Assembly (NCBI RefSeq): GCF_004571135.1
Contig: NZ_SPSB01000004.1
Location: 761,980 to 825,979 of the forward strand
Direction of reading: 5' to 3'
DNA length: 64,000 nt
Source of the DNA: Algoriphagus kandeliae
Lineage (GTDB): Bacteria; Bacteroidota; Bacteroidia; Cytophagales; Cyclobacteriaceae
Part shown: one piece after another, positions 1 to 8,553 of the stretch
Layout of the letters: every line of letters begins with the position of its first letter
How positions within the stretch are numbered: position 1 is the stretch's first letter
Translations under genes and position numbers: made by a program
The notes under the pieces: model-generated
What the model was told of the DNA's origin: nothing
What the model saw: only the letters and a program-made list of their open reading frames with translations
Database searches by the model: none

Positions 1-332
1 GCTGCTAATACACCAAAAATCAAGAGAATACTAGCTACTAAAATAGCTGTGGATTTTTTTGCTCGACCGCTGGGAATGGGGCGTTCCGGACGCTCTACCG
101 CATCCAATTCCGCATCTGCGATATCGTTAAATGCAACTCCTCCACCATACAAACCAATCGTACTGATGGAAAGCCACAAGAGATTAAGCCAAAAGCCTGA
201 ATCATCTTTCCAAGTCGCAATTAAATAGCTCCATCCTCCGGCAATAGCAAAACCCGCCCAGACATCAGCCACGGCAGTGACTACATTGGCTGGACGGGTA
301 ATTTGCAAGTAAGCAAAAAGCTTCCCTCTCAT
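1..332 (-). CDS. eboC: UbiA-family prenyltransferase-like protein EboC (partial, C-terminus outside window)
   Basis: Translating the minus strand from the ATG at 330-332 gives an open frame to the window edge, about 110 residues. It starts MRGKLFAYLQITRPANVV and has hydrophobic helices. At about residues 69-91 it carries a UbiA-type Asp motif, NDIADAELDAVERPERPIPSG, which in the superfamily binds Mg-diphosphate. The start lies 3 nt after the eboB stop, so the genes are co-transcribed. UbiA proteins transfer prenyl groups in the membrane; the substrate of EboC is unknown. The assignment to EboC rather than another UbiA enzyme is inferred from eboA and eboB upstream. Only the N-terminal part is visible. 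Confidence 0.8.
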   Translation of the reverse strand, partial: MRGKLFAYLQITRPANVVTAVADVWAGFAIAGGWSYLIATWKDDSGFWLNLLWLSISTIGLYGGGVAFNDIADAELDAVERPERPIPSGRAKKSTAILVASILLIFGVLA

Positions 333-335
333 GGG

Positions 336-1247
336 TTAATTTTCTACTCGATCTGACGGTCCCTCTACCCGTGGTACTTGGCCTCCACGAAGCACAGAAT
401 TCCCACTCATTTTTTTGGTTTGATCGATAGGCGGAGCTTTCAACCAGTCATCCTCATGCATTTGGCCTGAAAGTGAAAAAGCTGTTAGCGCATTTTTGTA
501 GGTTACCATTTGAACATGCTCCTCAGGAATACCCATTTTTCGCATCAAATCGGCTGTCTTAGGAACTGCCAACGGATCTGAAATTCCCCAATCTGCGGCT
601 GAATTGACAATGATGCGCTCCGGGCCGTACTGCTTGACGATTTCAACCATTCGCTCAGAACCCATTTTGGTGTGAGGATAAATAGTGAACCCAGCCCAAT
701 ATCCTCGGTCCAACACTTCCTTCACTGTTTCTTCATTGTTATGGTCTACAATAATCCATCCTGGATCCATTCCATGTTCTTCAGCTACGTCCATGGAGCG
801 AGTTGTTCCGCGCTTCTTATCCCGGTGGGGCGTATGGATAAGGACTGGCAAATCCACCTCTTTAGCTAATTCTAATTGCTCTCGGTAAAATCGATCCTCT
901 GCCTCTGTTTGATCATCATATCCGATTTCGCCGATGGCAACAACCCCTTCTTTTCCAACATAAAGGGGAAGCAATTCCATCACCTGCTCTGCCAAGGGGA
1001 TATTATTCGCCTCTTTACTATTCAAACCCATGGTGCAATAATGAACGATCCCAAACTGACTAGCTCGAAAACGCTCCCAACCAACCAAAGTGCTGAAATA
1101 ATCCTTGAAACTTCCAACTTCCGTACGAGGTTGACCCAACCAAAAGGCAGGCTCGATCGTGGCAACTATCCCCGCCTTGTGCATGGCTTCATAATCATCC
1201 GTAGTTCGGGAGACTAAGTGAATATGGGGGTCTATATACATGGGCAT
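336..1247 (-). CDS. eboB: TatD-like metal-dependent hydrolase, EboB
   Basis: 303 residues with a TIM-barrel amidohydrolase (TatD-like) metal site: HxH at H8/H10 (DPHIH), E107 in AIGEIGYDD, H138 in VLIHTPH, H169 in IVDHNN and D219 in NSAADW. No signal peptide is seen, so it is probably cytoplasmic. It lies 42 nt downstream of eboA and 3 nt upstream of eboC. TatD-like proteins are hydrolases, including DNases; in ebo clusters this position holds EboB, whose substrate is unknown. The cluster has been linked to export of secondary-metabolite precursors in cyanobacteria (family knowledge). The metal site is intact, so an active hydrolase is likely. A second in-frame ATG two codons downstream is an alternative start. 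Confidence 0.85.
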   Translation of the reverse strand: MPMYIDPHIHLVSRTTDDYEAMHKAGIVATIEPAFWLGQPRTEVGSFKDYFSTLVGWERFRASQFGIVHYCTMGLNSKEANNIPLAEQVMELLPLYVGKEGVVAIGEIGYDDQTEAEDRFYREQLELAKEVDLPVLIHTPHRDKKRGTTRSMDVAEEHGMDPGWIIVDHNNEETVKEVLDRGYWAGFTIYPHTKMGSERMVEIVKQYGPERIIVNSAADWGISDPLAVPKTADLMRKMGIPEEHVQMVTYKNALTAFSLSGQMHEDDWLKAPPIDQTKKMSGNSVLRGGQVPRVEGPSDRVEN

Positions 1248-1289
1248 CTTGTTACTGATTTGAGTTAATAATTTTTTTGAAGTCTACCT

Positions 1290-2177
1290 TTAGACTCTAG
1301 TTTCTTGATATTCCTGACCGATTTCTTCCCAAGAAATTGCTCCTTTTTCAATCCCATGAATAAATTCCGGGTATTTTTTCAACAATTCCTTCGCGGGGGC
1401 AAAATCTGAATGGTGAAGTGCCAAAGCACCTCCTTTTTTTTCCAGCAAATCTTCGGAGCTCATCACTTTCTCTAAATCCCCCATAAACTTTTCATTTATG
1501 AAAGGAGAAACCAACCTCCAAAGCTCGGGCATCACATTGCGACCTGCGGCCCAACGCTCATGTGCAAAATCTGAGGCGATTTCTGCCAAGGCGGGATTCC
1601 TTCGCTGATCCAATTGCTGGATTCGGTAAAGTGGCCGCTGCATAAATACAGCCTTCAGGACCATTTGATTCCAATTTAATTCAGGGAAATGGGATGGGGC
1701 ATAAGGATTATTCAAGGCGATGGCGTCGAAGACCAAGGTCATATTGGTCCGGCAACCTTCAATCGCTCTTGGAAGCATTTCTTCGGAAAAAGGCATCAAA
1801 TTCAATGAAGCATAAAGTGCCTGCTGCTCATACAAATCTCCTGTTTCAAAAAGCTGATTGATGGCTTTTAACCATTCCTCTTTTTCTAAGGAGAAATGAA
1901 GAAGCAGATAGGCTCTGGCTGTTTGAAGCACATTCCAAAACTCAGGCTGAAAGCCATCAATAAGGGCATTTGCTTTTATCTTTGTTTCAGGGTTTAGTAG
2001 AAGCTTGTCTTTAGAAAAGAACCGTGAAGCCTGAGAGAATGCTAGGTAGAATGCATTTTTTGAGCCTGAATCCTGAATTTTCTGAGACTTTTCGTCCAGC
2101 CAATTCATGGACTTTTCATCTGCTTCCTTCTGTATGATTTCTTTCAAAAAGGCTAAAAGCTCTGATTTTGGGTTCAT
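1290..2177 (-). CDS. eboA: EboA-domain protein
   Basis: 295 residues, soluble, mostly helical, with no signal peptide or membrane segment. It is rich in Leu, Ala, Glu and aromatic residues (for example LLHFSLEKEEWLKAINQLF around residues 90-110), resembling the EboA family, which has no known catalytic motif or activity. It is the first gene of the leftward eboA-eboB-eboC group and is divergent from the peptidase gene at 2371. Recognition relies partly on the next two genes, which are EboB- and EboC-like in the expected order. It could act as a scaffold or carrier in the pathway, but nothing in the sequence fixes a role. Confidence 0.7.
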   Translation of the reverse strand: MNPKSELLAFLKEIIQKEADEKSMNWLDEKSQKIQDSGSKNAFYLAFSQASRFFSKDKLLLNPETKIKANALIDGFQPEFWNVLQTARAYLLLHFSLEKEEWLKAINQLFETGDLYEQQALYASLNLMPFSEEMLPRAIEGCRTNMTLVFDAIALNNPYAPSHFPELNWNQMVLKAVFMQRPLYRIQQLDQRRNPALAEIASDFAHERWAAGRNVMPELWRLVSPFINEKFMGDLEKVMSSEDLLEKKGGALALHHSDFAPAKELLKKYPEFIHGIEKGAISWEEIGQEYQETRV

Positions 2178-2370
2178 TGTTGGTCGTTTTTTCCGAATAG
2201 GTAAATAAACTCAATCCCAACAAAAAATCCACCTCCTTTTCAAGGAATGGAGGGCGAAAAAGAGACTTTCTGAAAAAAATCATAAAAACTCATTCTTCCA
2301 GGCATTTCCACCAGTGGTTTTAGAATTCTCAATAGCTTCCTATACTTTTAAGTTCTAAACTCCTTGAAAT

Positions 2371-3915
2371 ATGAAAAAACGCTACCTTTTTGGAATGGTG
2401 CTTCTGCTGCTATTCGGCATGCAGGCACAAGCCCAACAGGATGAGGTTATTGAAAAAATCATCCAAGAAGCTCGGGAGAATTCCCAGCTGAAAGAAATTG
2501 CCCATGAATTAATGGATGGAATCGGTCCTCGATTAGTAGGCTCCCCTCAGATGCAAGAAGCCCACGATTGGGCTGTTGAAAAATACCAATCTTGGGGTAT
2601 TGAAGCCCGGAATGAACAATGGGGTGAATGGCGCGGATGGGATCGAGGTATAACTCACATCGATATGATGGAGCCTTGGGTCAAGTCGCTCGCCGGAACT
2701 CAACTGGCCTGGTCACCTGCTTCTCCCGTAGGCGGAGCAAGTGGAGAAGTGATCATCCTTCCTGACTTGCAGGATTCAGCCGCATTTCAAGCCTGGCTTC
2801 CTAATGTAAAAGGAAAATATGTGATGATTTCTGCTCCTCAGCTTACTGGTCGCCCAGACTATAATTGGGAAGAATGGGCAACGGAAGAGTCTTTTGAAAA
2901 AATGAAAGCTGAACGGACAATTTTTGAACGGGCTTGGCAAGGAAGAATTCAAAAAACAGGACTAGGCCGTCGGGAATTACCTCAAGCATTGGAAGATGCA
3001 GGAGCATTGGGAATCCTGACTAGCTATTGGTCTAGAGGATTTGGTGCCAATAAAATCTTCTCAGCATACACTAAAAAAGTCCCTACCGTGGATCTGTCCT
3101 TGGAGGATTACGGGATGCTATACAGGTTGGCTGATAGCGGTAAAAAACCGATGATTCATCTAAATGCACAATCTAAAGAAACCGGCGTTCAGCCTACCTT
3201 CAACACAATCGCAGAAATCAAAGGAACTGAAAAACCAGATGAGTATGTAATGCTTTCTGCACACTTTGACTCTTGGGATGGAGGCACCGGAGCAACTGAT
3301 AACGGAACGGGCACCATCATGATGATGGAGGTGATGAGGATTTTGAAAGAAGTTTATCCAAATCCCAAGCGAACCATCTTAGTGGGACATTGGGGTTCTG
3401 AAGAGCAAGGTTTGAATGGTTCCCGTGCTTTTGTAGAAGATCATCCAGAAATGATGGGTAAAATTCAGGCCCTTTTCAACCAAGACAATGGTACGGGTAG
3501 AGTTGCCAATGTTTCCGGACAAGGATTCATCCACAGTTATGAATACTTGGGAAGATGGATGTCTAAAGTTCCAAGAGAAATCACCCGAGATATCGAAACT
3601 ACTTTCCCAGGAAATCCAGGTGGCGGAGGTTCCGATTATGCTTCATTCGTTGCAGCAGGAGTACCGGCCTTTTCTTTAAGTTCACTTAGCTGGTCTTATT
3701 TCAATTACACCTGGCATACGAACTTGGACACCTACGACAAAATCGTCTTTGATGATGTCCAAAACAATGTGATTCTCGCTGCAATCATGGTGTACATGGC
3801 AAGTGAGGAACCTGAAATGGTATCCCGTGAGCGAAGAATTCCTATCGGTAGAGATGGTAACCCTACTAGCTGGCCTGCACAGCGCTCCCCTACGAGAAAA
3901 GGGGGAATGGATTAA
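2371..3915 (+). CDS. Exported M28-family zinc peptidase with PA-domain insert
   Basis: 514 residues starting with a clear signal peptide (MKKRYLFGMVLLLLFGMQAQAQ). Residues about 115-270 resemble a protease-associated (PA) insert. The catalytic domain follows with the M28 co-catalytic zinc set: H298 (SAHFDSW), D310 (ATDNGTG), E344/E345 (SEEQG), D372 (NQDNGTG) and H449 (TWHTNLDTYD). M28 enzymes are aminopeptidases or carboxypeptidases acting on peptides outside the cytoplasm. The protein probably works in the periplasm or outside the cell, feeding on peptides with the other hydrolases nearby. All ligands are present, so it should be active. A hairpin terminator follows the stop codon. Confidence 0.93.
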   Translation: MKKRYLFGMVLLLLFGMQAQAQQDEVIEKIIQEARENSQLKEIAHELMDGIGPRLVGSPQMQEAHDWAVEKYQSWGIEARNEQWGEWRGWDRGITHIDMMEPWVKSLAGTQLAWSPASPVGGASGEVIILPDLQDSAAFQAWLPNVKGKYVMISAPQLTGRPDYNWEEWATEESFEKMKAERTIFERAWQGRIQKTGLGRRELPQALEDAGALGILTSYWSRGFGANKIFSAYTKKVPTVDLSLEDYGMLYRLADSGKKPMIHLNAQSKETGVQPTFNTIAEIKGTEKPDEYVMLSAHFDSWDGGTGATDNGTGTIMMMEVMRILKEVYPNPKRTILVGHWGSEEQGLNGSRAFVEDHPEMMGKIQALFNQDNGTGRVANVSGQGFIHSYEYLGRWMSKVPREITRDIETTFPGNPGGGGSDYASFVAAGVPAFSLSSLSWSYFNYTWHTNLDTYDKIVFDDVQNNVILAAIMVYMASEEPEMVSRERRIPIGRDGNPTSWPAQRSPTRKGGMD

Positions 3916-3921
3916 TAATCC

Positions 3922-3957
3922 AAAGGCTCGGGACTGATTCTCGAGCCTTTATTTTTT
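3922..3957. terminator. Bidirectional terminator between convergent genes
   Basis: AAAGGCTCG (3922-3930) pairs perfectly with CGAGCCTTT (3942-3950) and is followed by ATTTTTT. It lies just after the M28 stop codon and overlaps the stop codon of the convergent phosphatase gene, so it can end transcription from both sides. Confidence 0.8.
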
Positions 3958-4914
3958 CTGCAATAAGGAAGTCCCATCCCAATTTTGCCGTTGATTTTCC
4001 GGTACAGGTATTTCCAAAAAATCAACCATAGTAGGTAAGATATCCACCATGGAGGCATTTCCTGAATAGAATTTTTCATTGAGATTGGAGACGTTTGTTA
4101 GCATCCAGATTTCCCTTTCTGAATCACTTTGTCCCCCATGATCTTTGTAATTGGGAGCCCTTCGGCCATGATCGGTGGTAATCCAAATCAGCCATTCCTC
4201 TCCGAAGTTTTTCTCCCGAAACTGAATAGCTTCCCAGATTCTACCTACCTGGCGATCCGCCAATGCGATGGCTGAAGTCAACTGCGGGCTTTTCCCATAG
4301 CGATGCCCCATATCATCTGTAAATTCCAGATATACCCAGGAAAGATCGGGGGCTTGATTCTTCAAGATATGAGCTGCCTCATAGGAGACAAGATTATCAA
4401 TTTTCTGGATATAGCTCTTCTCCGTATCATGTGGGAAGCGCATAGTATCCTTTTCAAAACCATCAAAAACAAAATCCAATTTCAAATTACCCGTCTCACT
4501 CATTCCCTCTCCAAGGAGCTTGGTTCGATTGTCTTCCCAGGTAGAAAATATGGCTAGTTTTGATTTTGGACTAGCTTCACGCATTAGCCTAAAAATGGAC
4601 CAATAGGCATAATCCGGAGATTCAATATCATTATCCCAAACATTGTGTTTATTCGCCCAAGTACCTGTAAGCAGTGAATTATATCCTACAGCAGAGATAG
4701 TTGGAGTCTCGGATATACCACCCTTTTCACCTCCGGTAAAGGCACGGGCATAACCTCCCATTTTTGCGATCTCATCCATATTGAGGGTTTCTACACCTTC
4801 CAATTCTGGCGCCGGAATGCCATCCAAAATGATAAATACTACCTTCTTTCCCTGAGAAAATCCAAAAACAGGTAAAAGACAAATCAGAAAAACAATGAAA
4901 ACTCGAGCTTCCAT
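3949..4914 (-). CDS. Exported alkaline phosphatase-superfamily protein (nucleotide pyrophosphatase/phosphodiesterase type)
   Basis: 321 residues with an N-terminal signal peptide (MEARVFIVFLICLLPVFGFSQ). KKVVFIILDGI provides the first metal-binding Asp. A Ser/Thr-rich stretch, SETPTISAVGYNSLLTG, lies at the position of the catalytic nucleophile. WITTDHGRR and a later DHGG give the second metal cluster. This is the type I phosphodiesterase/nucleotide pyrophosphatase layout of the alkaline phosphatase superfamily. It cleaves phosphate mono- or diesters in the periplasm; the natural substrate is unknown. EboF of ebo clusters belongs to the same superfamily, but this gene is separated from eboA by an opposite-strand gene, so I do not assign it as eboF. 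Confidence 0.82.
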   Translation of the reverse strand: MEARVFIVFLICLLPVFGFSQGKKVVFIILDGIPAPELEGVETLNMDEIAKMGGYARAFTGGEKGGISETPTISAVGYNSLLTGTWANKHNVWDNDIESPDYAYWSIFRLMREASPKSKLAIFSTWEDNRTKLLGEGMSETGNLKLDFVFDGFEKDTMRFPHDTEKSYIQKIDNLVSYEAAHILKNQAPDLSWVYLEFTDDMGHRYGKSPQLTSAIALADRQVGRIWEAIQFREKNFGEEWLIWITTDHGRRAPNYKDHGGQSDSEREIWMLTNVSNLNEKFYSGNASMVDILPTMVDFLEIPVPENQRQNWDGTSLLQKK

Positions 4915-5011
4915 GGATATAATCGGTTTACTTCTAAAATAAATAGGCGACTCAAACTAAACCTCCATTTTCTTGATACTTGATACCAGATATTTGATAC
5001 TTAAACCTATA

Positions 5012-6349
5012 CTAATTGTCCAAATACTTCCTCGCCCATTCAATAAAATAAGGCCAATTAGGTCCCACAGTATGTCCTCCCTCATGCTGACGGAAAGCCA
5101 AGTCCCCTTCTTTTAAAAATGTTTGTATCGAAGGAAACTGCTCCGTCGGAAGCGGCTTTTTACCCAATAATTCATAGACAGGTCCAGCTAATACTTCCGC
5201 CTCAAACATCCCTTTTGCATCTATCCATTGCCCTTCTACTTCGGGAGAACCGACCGAAATAAATACTGGTCGAGGAGCACAAAGCGCAATTAACTCATGG
5301 GCATCCACGGGCAAATCATTAGGAGTCAAAGGTCCTGCATATTTGATAAAATTGGGAGCAAACCAATGATATTCACCTGAACTGGCTAAGTTTTCTACTT
5401 GCTCACCAAAAGTTCTACGAAGTAATTTGGCACCGCCGGCCCCAGAGGATCCAATCAACCCAACTGCAAAGCGGGGGTCATAAGCCATCGTCACCAAAGC
5501 AGCTTTTCCGTAACGGGAAAGTCCCTCGATGACCACCTTTTCGGAATTTACTGAGAGATCGGTTTCTAAATAATCCAAAGCTCTACTCGCTCCCCAAGCC
5601 CAAGCTTTGAGGGTGCCCCAATCATCCAATTTTCGGGGATTGCCTTGATTCACCAAGCCAATCATCCCAGTACGAAGTCCAGCTCCATTATCGGCCTGAT
5701 AGCTAGTTGGAATAATGATTCCAAAACCCCATCCAGCCTTCAACACCAATTCTTGCCAACTTGGCCCGGGAGGAGCAGGAGGTCTACGCATTCCAGGAGG
5801 CCACCTCCATCCAAACTCCATAACCAAAGGAACTTTTTCAGTACTGTTTTTTGGAAGTGCATATTCAAAATCGATGGCAACGGAAATGGAAGGAAAAGAG
5901 GAGTTATCCACCCAGCCTTTAAGATTTTTATAGGTTACCTCCACATCTCCTATTAGACTATCTTTTTCCGATATCAATTCCCAAGTCACGGAAGGCAAAT
6001 TCTCGGGATTTCGCCCATACATTTCCCGGTCAAAGAGTTCAAATAGTTCTTCCCTTCGCTTCTCCCAATCTGACACTGACTTTACTGGATCCCCATTCTC
6101 AAAAATCAGAGGATCGGGTACAGATTCATAAGTTTTAGCCTTGCTTTCATCCGAGTTTGCTGCATTGGGAGCTGAAGGGTTCCCCGAAGGTCCGGGTCGA
6201 AGACTTTCTATGCCGAGCATTTCCATCATCAATTGATGATCTGCCCGACTCAGCTTTTGAATTGAATCTCGACTCGCTTGGGAAAACTGCGCCTGAGTCC
6301 CCCAAGAAATTCCTATGAAAAGGCAAAAAATGGTGATAATTCTACTCAT
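5012..6349 (-). CDS. Exported CE15-like alpha/beta-hydrolase (glucuronoyl esterase/acetyl xylan esterase type)
   Basis: The ATG at 6347-6349 is preferred because it begins a signal peptide (MSRIITIFCLFIGISWGTQAQ). The longer in-frame start adds 35 charged residues with no function. The mature part has the nucleophile elbow GLSRYGKAA (GxSRxGK), then EYHWFAPNF and the C-terminal HEGGHTVGP with the catalytic His. These are hallmarks of carbohydrate esterase family 15 and related esterases. CE15 enzymes cut ester links between glucuronoxylan and lignin; others remove acetyl groups. It may help process plant or algal polysaccharide together with the sulfatase and peptidases nearby. Its start is 137 nt from the divergent S9 peptidase gene. 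Confidence 0.78.
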   Translation of the reverse strand: MSRIITIFCLFIGISWGTQAQFSQASRDSIQKLSRADHQLMMEMLGIESLRPGPSGNPSAPNAANSDESKAKTYESVPDPLIFENGDPVKSVSDWEKRREELFELFDREMYGRNPENLPSVTWELISEKDSLIGDVEVTYKNLKGWVDNSSFPSISVAIDFEYALPKNSTEKVPLVMEFGWRWPPGMRRPPAPPGPSWQELVLKAGWGFGIIIPTSYQADNGAGLRTGMIGLVNQGNPRKLDDWGTLKAWAWGASRALDYLETDLSVNSEKVVIEGLSRYGKAALVTMAYDPRFAVGLIGSSGAGGAKLLRRTFGEQVENLASSGEYHWFAPNFIKYAGPLTPNDLPVDAHELIALCAPRPVFISVGSPEVEGQWIDAKGMFEAEVLAGPVYELLGKKPLPTEQFPSIQTFLKEGDLAFRQHEGGHTVGPNWPYFIEWARKYLDN

Positions 6350-6486
6350 GGGTTTATTGTTTTGAATAGGGAATCTACATTTTTTGGCTTGAAAAAAACA
6401 AAAGATTTGATCAGTGGAAGTTTCTGAATCACTTGGACTTTGAAAGCCCTCCACAGATCGCTAAATTGTCTGAAACACTTAGCACT

Positions 6487-8553
6487 ATGAAGAAAATCTT
6501 TTTCCTCGCACTGGTTTTCCTGTCTCTGACTATCTCTGGAAAATCACAAAACATTTCCGAATACCTCGCAGCCCCATTCCCCACAGATCTAACCGCAAGC
6601 CCAGATGGAAAAGCAGTCGCTTGGATATTTAATTCCGAAGGTGAGCGGAATATCTTTTTTGCCAAAGCCCCAGATTTCAAAGCTGAAGCCTTAACTTCCT
6701 ATTCCGGAGATATTGGGGTCGGAATCGGTCCCTTGACTTTTTCTCCTGATGGAAAATACCTGGTTTACGTTCGGGGAAATTCAAAAAACTCTGCGGGTGA
6801 AGCAGCTAATCCTGCACAACTTCAGGAAAACACGGATTTTAAAATTCATATGATTGACCTCCAAAGCGGGCAAGAAAAGCTTTTATCCGAGGGAAGCGGA
6901 CCCGTATTTTCGCCGGATTCCAAACTTATTATTTTCCGAAAAGGGCAGGATTTACATCAATTGCAAATAGGTTCAGAGAATGCTTCTTCTAAGGTTTTTC
7001 AGGCTAGAGGTTCGATTGGCTCCTATGCTTTTTCGCCGGATGGAAAGTGGATTTCTTTCGTTTCCAATCGCGGAGATCACTCTTACATCGGGCTTTGGAA
7101 TAAAGAAAAACAAACACTCAGCTACCCAGAAACCAGCCTTGATCATGACCGCTATCCGGCTTGGTCACCAGATGGGAAAAAACTTGCCTACTTGCGCATA
7201 CCGAATGTTAACAACAAACTTCCTTTCACTTCTCACAAGGAAGCCAATCCTTGGAGCATTCGGGTTTTAAATATTGAAACTATGTTGGCTGAAGAGGTTT
7301 GGCGAGCTGATCCCGGAAAAGGCTCGGTCGTGGTTCGGGACATTCCTGCTGAATCAGATCGAATTTGGTGGACACCAAGCGGCTCCTTGGTTTTCCCTTG
7401 GGAAAAAAATGGCTGGGTTCAATTGTATGCTGTCAATCCTTCCAATGGGGAAGTTCAACACTTGACAAAAGGACAAGGGTTTGTGGAAAAGGTGAATACT
7501 TCCTTTACGAAAAATGAGCTACTGATTACCAGCAATATCGGAGACATCGAACGGAGAAAAATCTATAGACTCGATTTAACTTCTTACAATCTGGAGGATC
7601 TTTCAGAAAAAGGAAACATCAACTGGACTCCTGTCCGGATAGAAAATGGCTTAGCTTATCTTTCAGCGACTGCCACCCGACCTGCTTGGCCGGTGATTCG
7701 GTATTACAATCAGGATAAGCTATTGGCGGAGGAACTATTCCCAGAAAATTTCCCCAAAAATCTAGTGACTCCTATCGGCCTTGATATCCAAGCTTCCGAT
7801 GGGTTTAAAAGCAGAGCCCAGCTCTTCCTTCCACCCAATTACGACCCAAATAAAATATATCCCGCAGTTATTTTCCTTCATGGAGGAAGTCGAAGACAGA
7901 TGCTTTTGGGATTTAATTACTCCCAATATTATAGCAATGCCTATGCCTTACAGCAATATTTCGCTGCGAATGGGTTTATCGCTTTGACTCTGAACTATCG
8001 AAGTGGGATAGGTTATGGGATGGATTTTCGAGAAGAAGAAAATTATGGAGCAGGAGGAGCCAGTGAAGTATTAGACTTGCTTGCTGCAGCGGATTACCTC
8101 GCAGCTAGACCTGATGTGGATTCCCAAAAAATCATTCCTTGGGGTGGAAGTTATGGAGGCTTTTTGACTGCGCATGGCTTGGCCCAGGCACCGGAGAAAT
8201 TCTTAGCCGGAGTGGATATTCATGGTGTTCATAATTGGAATCAGGATATTCCTGTTTTCGCTCCTTGGTACGAACCTGAAAAATTCCCTGAAATGGCCGA
8301 ATTGGCTTTTCAATCTTCCCCTATGGCTTATGTCGAAAATTGGGAGGATCCCGTTTTGCTGATTCACGGTGACGATGATAGAAATGTACTTTTTTCTGAA
8401 TCGGTGGAATTAGCTGAGGTCCTTAGGAAGCAGGGGGTTACCGTCGAGCAGTTAGTCTTCCCTGATGAAGTGCATTCTTTCATTCTTCACCGCAATTGGG
8501 TGAAAGCCTATGAAGCCGCCATCGAATTTATTAAAAGACAAATCCAAGCATGA
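6487..8553 (+). CDS. Exported S9-family peptidase (prolyl oligopeptidase/DPP-like)
   Basis: The ATG at 6487 gives a signal peptide (MKKIFFLALVFLSLTISGKSQN); the longer frame from 6433 adds 18 unneeded residues. Residues about 25-400 contain repeated SPDGK-type blades (for example FSPDGKYLVYVRG and FSPDGKWISFVSN), a beta-propeller that restricts substrate entry. The C-terminal alpha/beta-hydrolase domain has the catalytic Ser555 (GGSYGGF), Asp near 629-631 (HGDDDRN) and His663 (EVHSF). S9 enzymes cut short peptides, often after proline. The protein is probably periplasmic. The stop overlaps the start of the next gene by 4 nt, so the two are translationally coupled. Confidence 0.92.
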   Translation: MKKIFFLALVFLSLTISGKSQNISEYLAAPFPTDLTASPDGKAVAWIFNSEGERNIFFAKAPDFKAEALTSYSGDIGVGIGPLTFSPDGKYLVYVRGNSKNSAGEAANPAQLQENTDFKIHMIDLQSGQEKLLSEGSGPVFSPDSKLIIFRKGQDLHQLQIGSENASSKVFQARGSIGSYAFSPDGKWISFVSNRGDHSYIGLWNKEKQTLSYPETSLDHDRYPAWSPDGKKLAYLRIPNVNNKLPFTSHKEANPWSIRVLNIETMLAEEVWRADPGKGSVVVRDIPAESDRIWWTPSGSLVFPWEKNGWVQLYAVNPSNGEVQHLTKGQGFVEKVNTSFTKNELLITSNIGDIERRKIYRLDLTSYNLEDLSEKGNINWTPVRIENGLAYLSATATRPAWPVIRYYNQDKLLAEELFPENFPKNLVTPIGLDIQASDGFKSRAQLFLPPNYDPNKIYPAVIFLHGGSRRQMLLGFNYSQYYSNAYALQQYFAANGFIALTLNYRSGIGYGMDFREEENYGAGGASEVLDLLAAADYLAARPDVDSQKIIPWGGSYGGFLTAHGLAQAPEKFLAGVDIHGVHNWNQDIPVFAPWYEPEKFPEMAELAFQSSPMAYVENWEDPVLLIHGDDDRNVLFSESVELAEVLRKQGVTVEQLVFPDEVHSFILHRNWVKAYEAAIEFIKRQIQA

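Noticed and set aside
3949..4914. eboF assignment for the phosphatase-superfamily gene near eboA
   Set aside because: It belongs to the same superfamily as EboF but is separated from eboA by the opposite-strand M28 gene, and eboF is expected beyond eboC, outside the window.
4972..5004. Repeated TTGATAC words after the phosphatase gene
   Set aside because: Only three short imperfect units; too small to call a repeat element without genome-wide copies.
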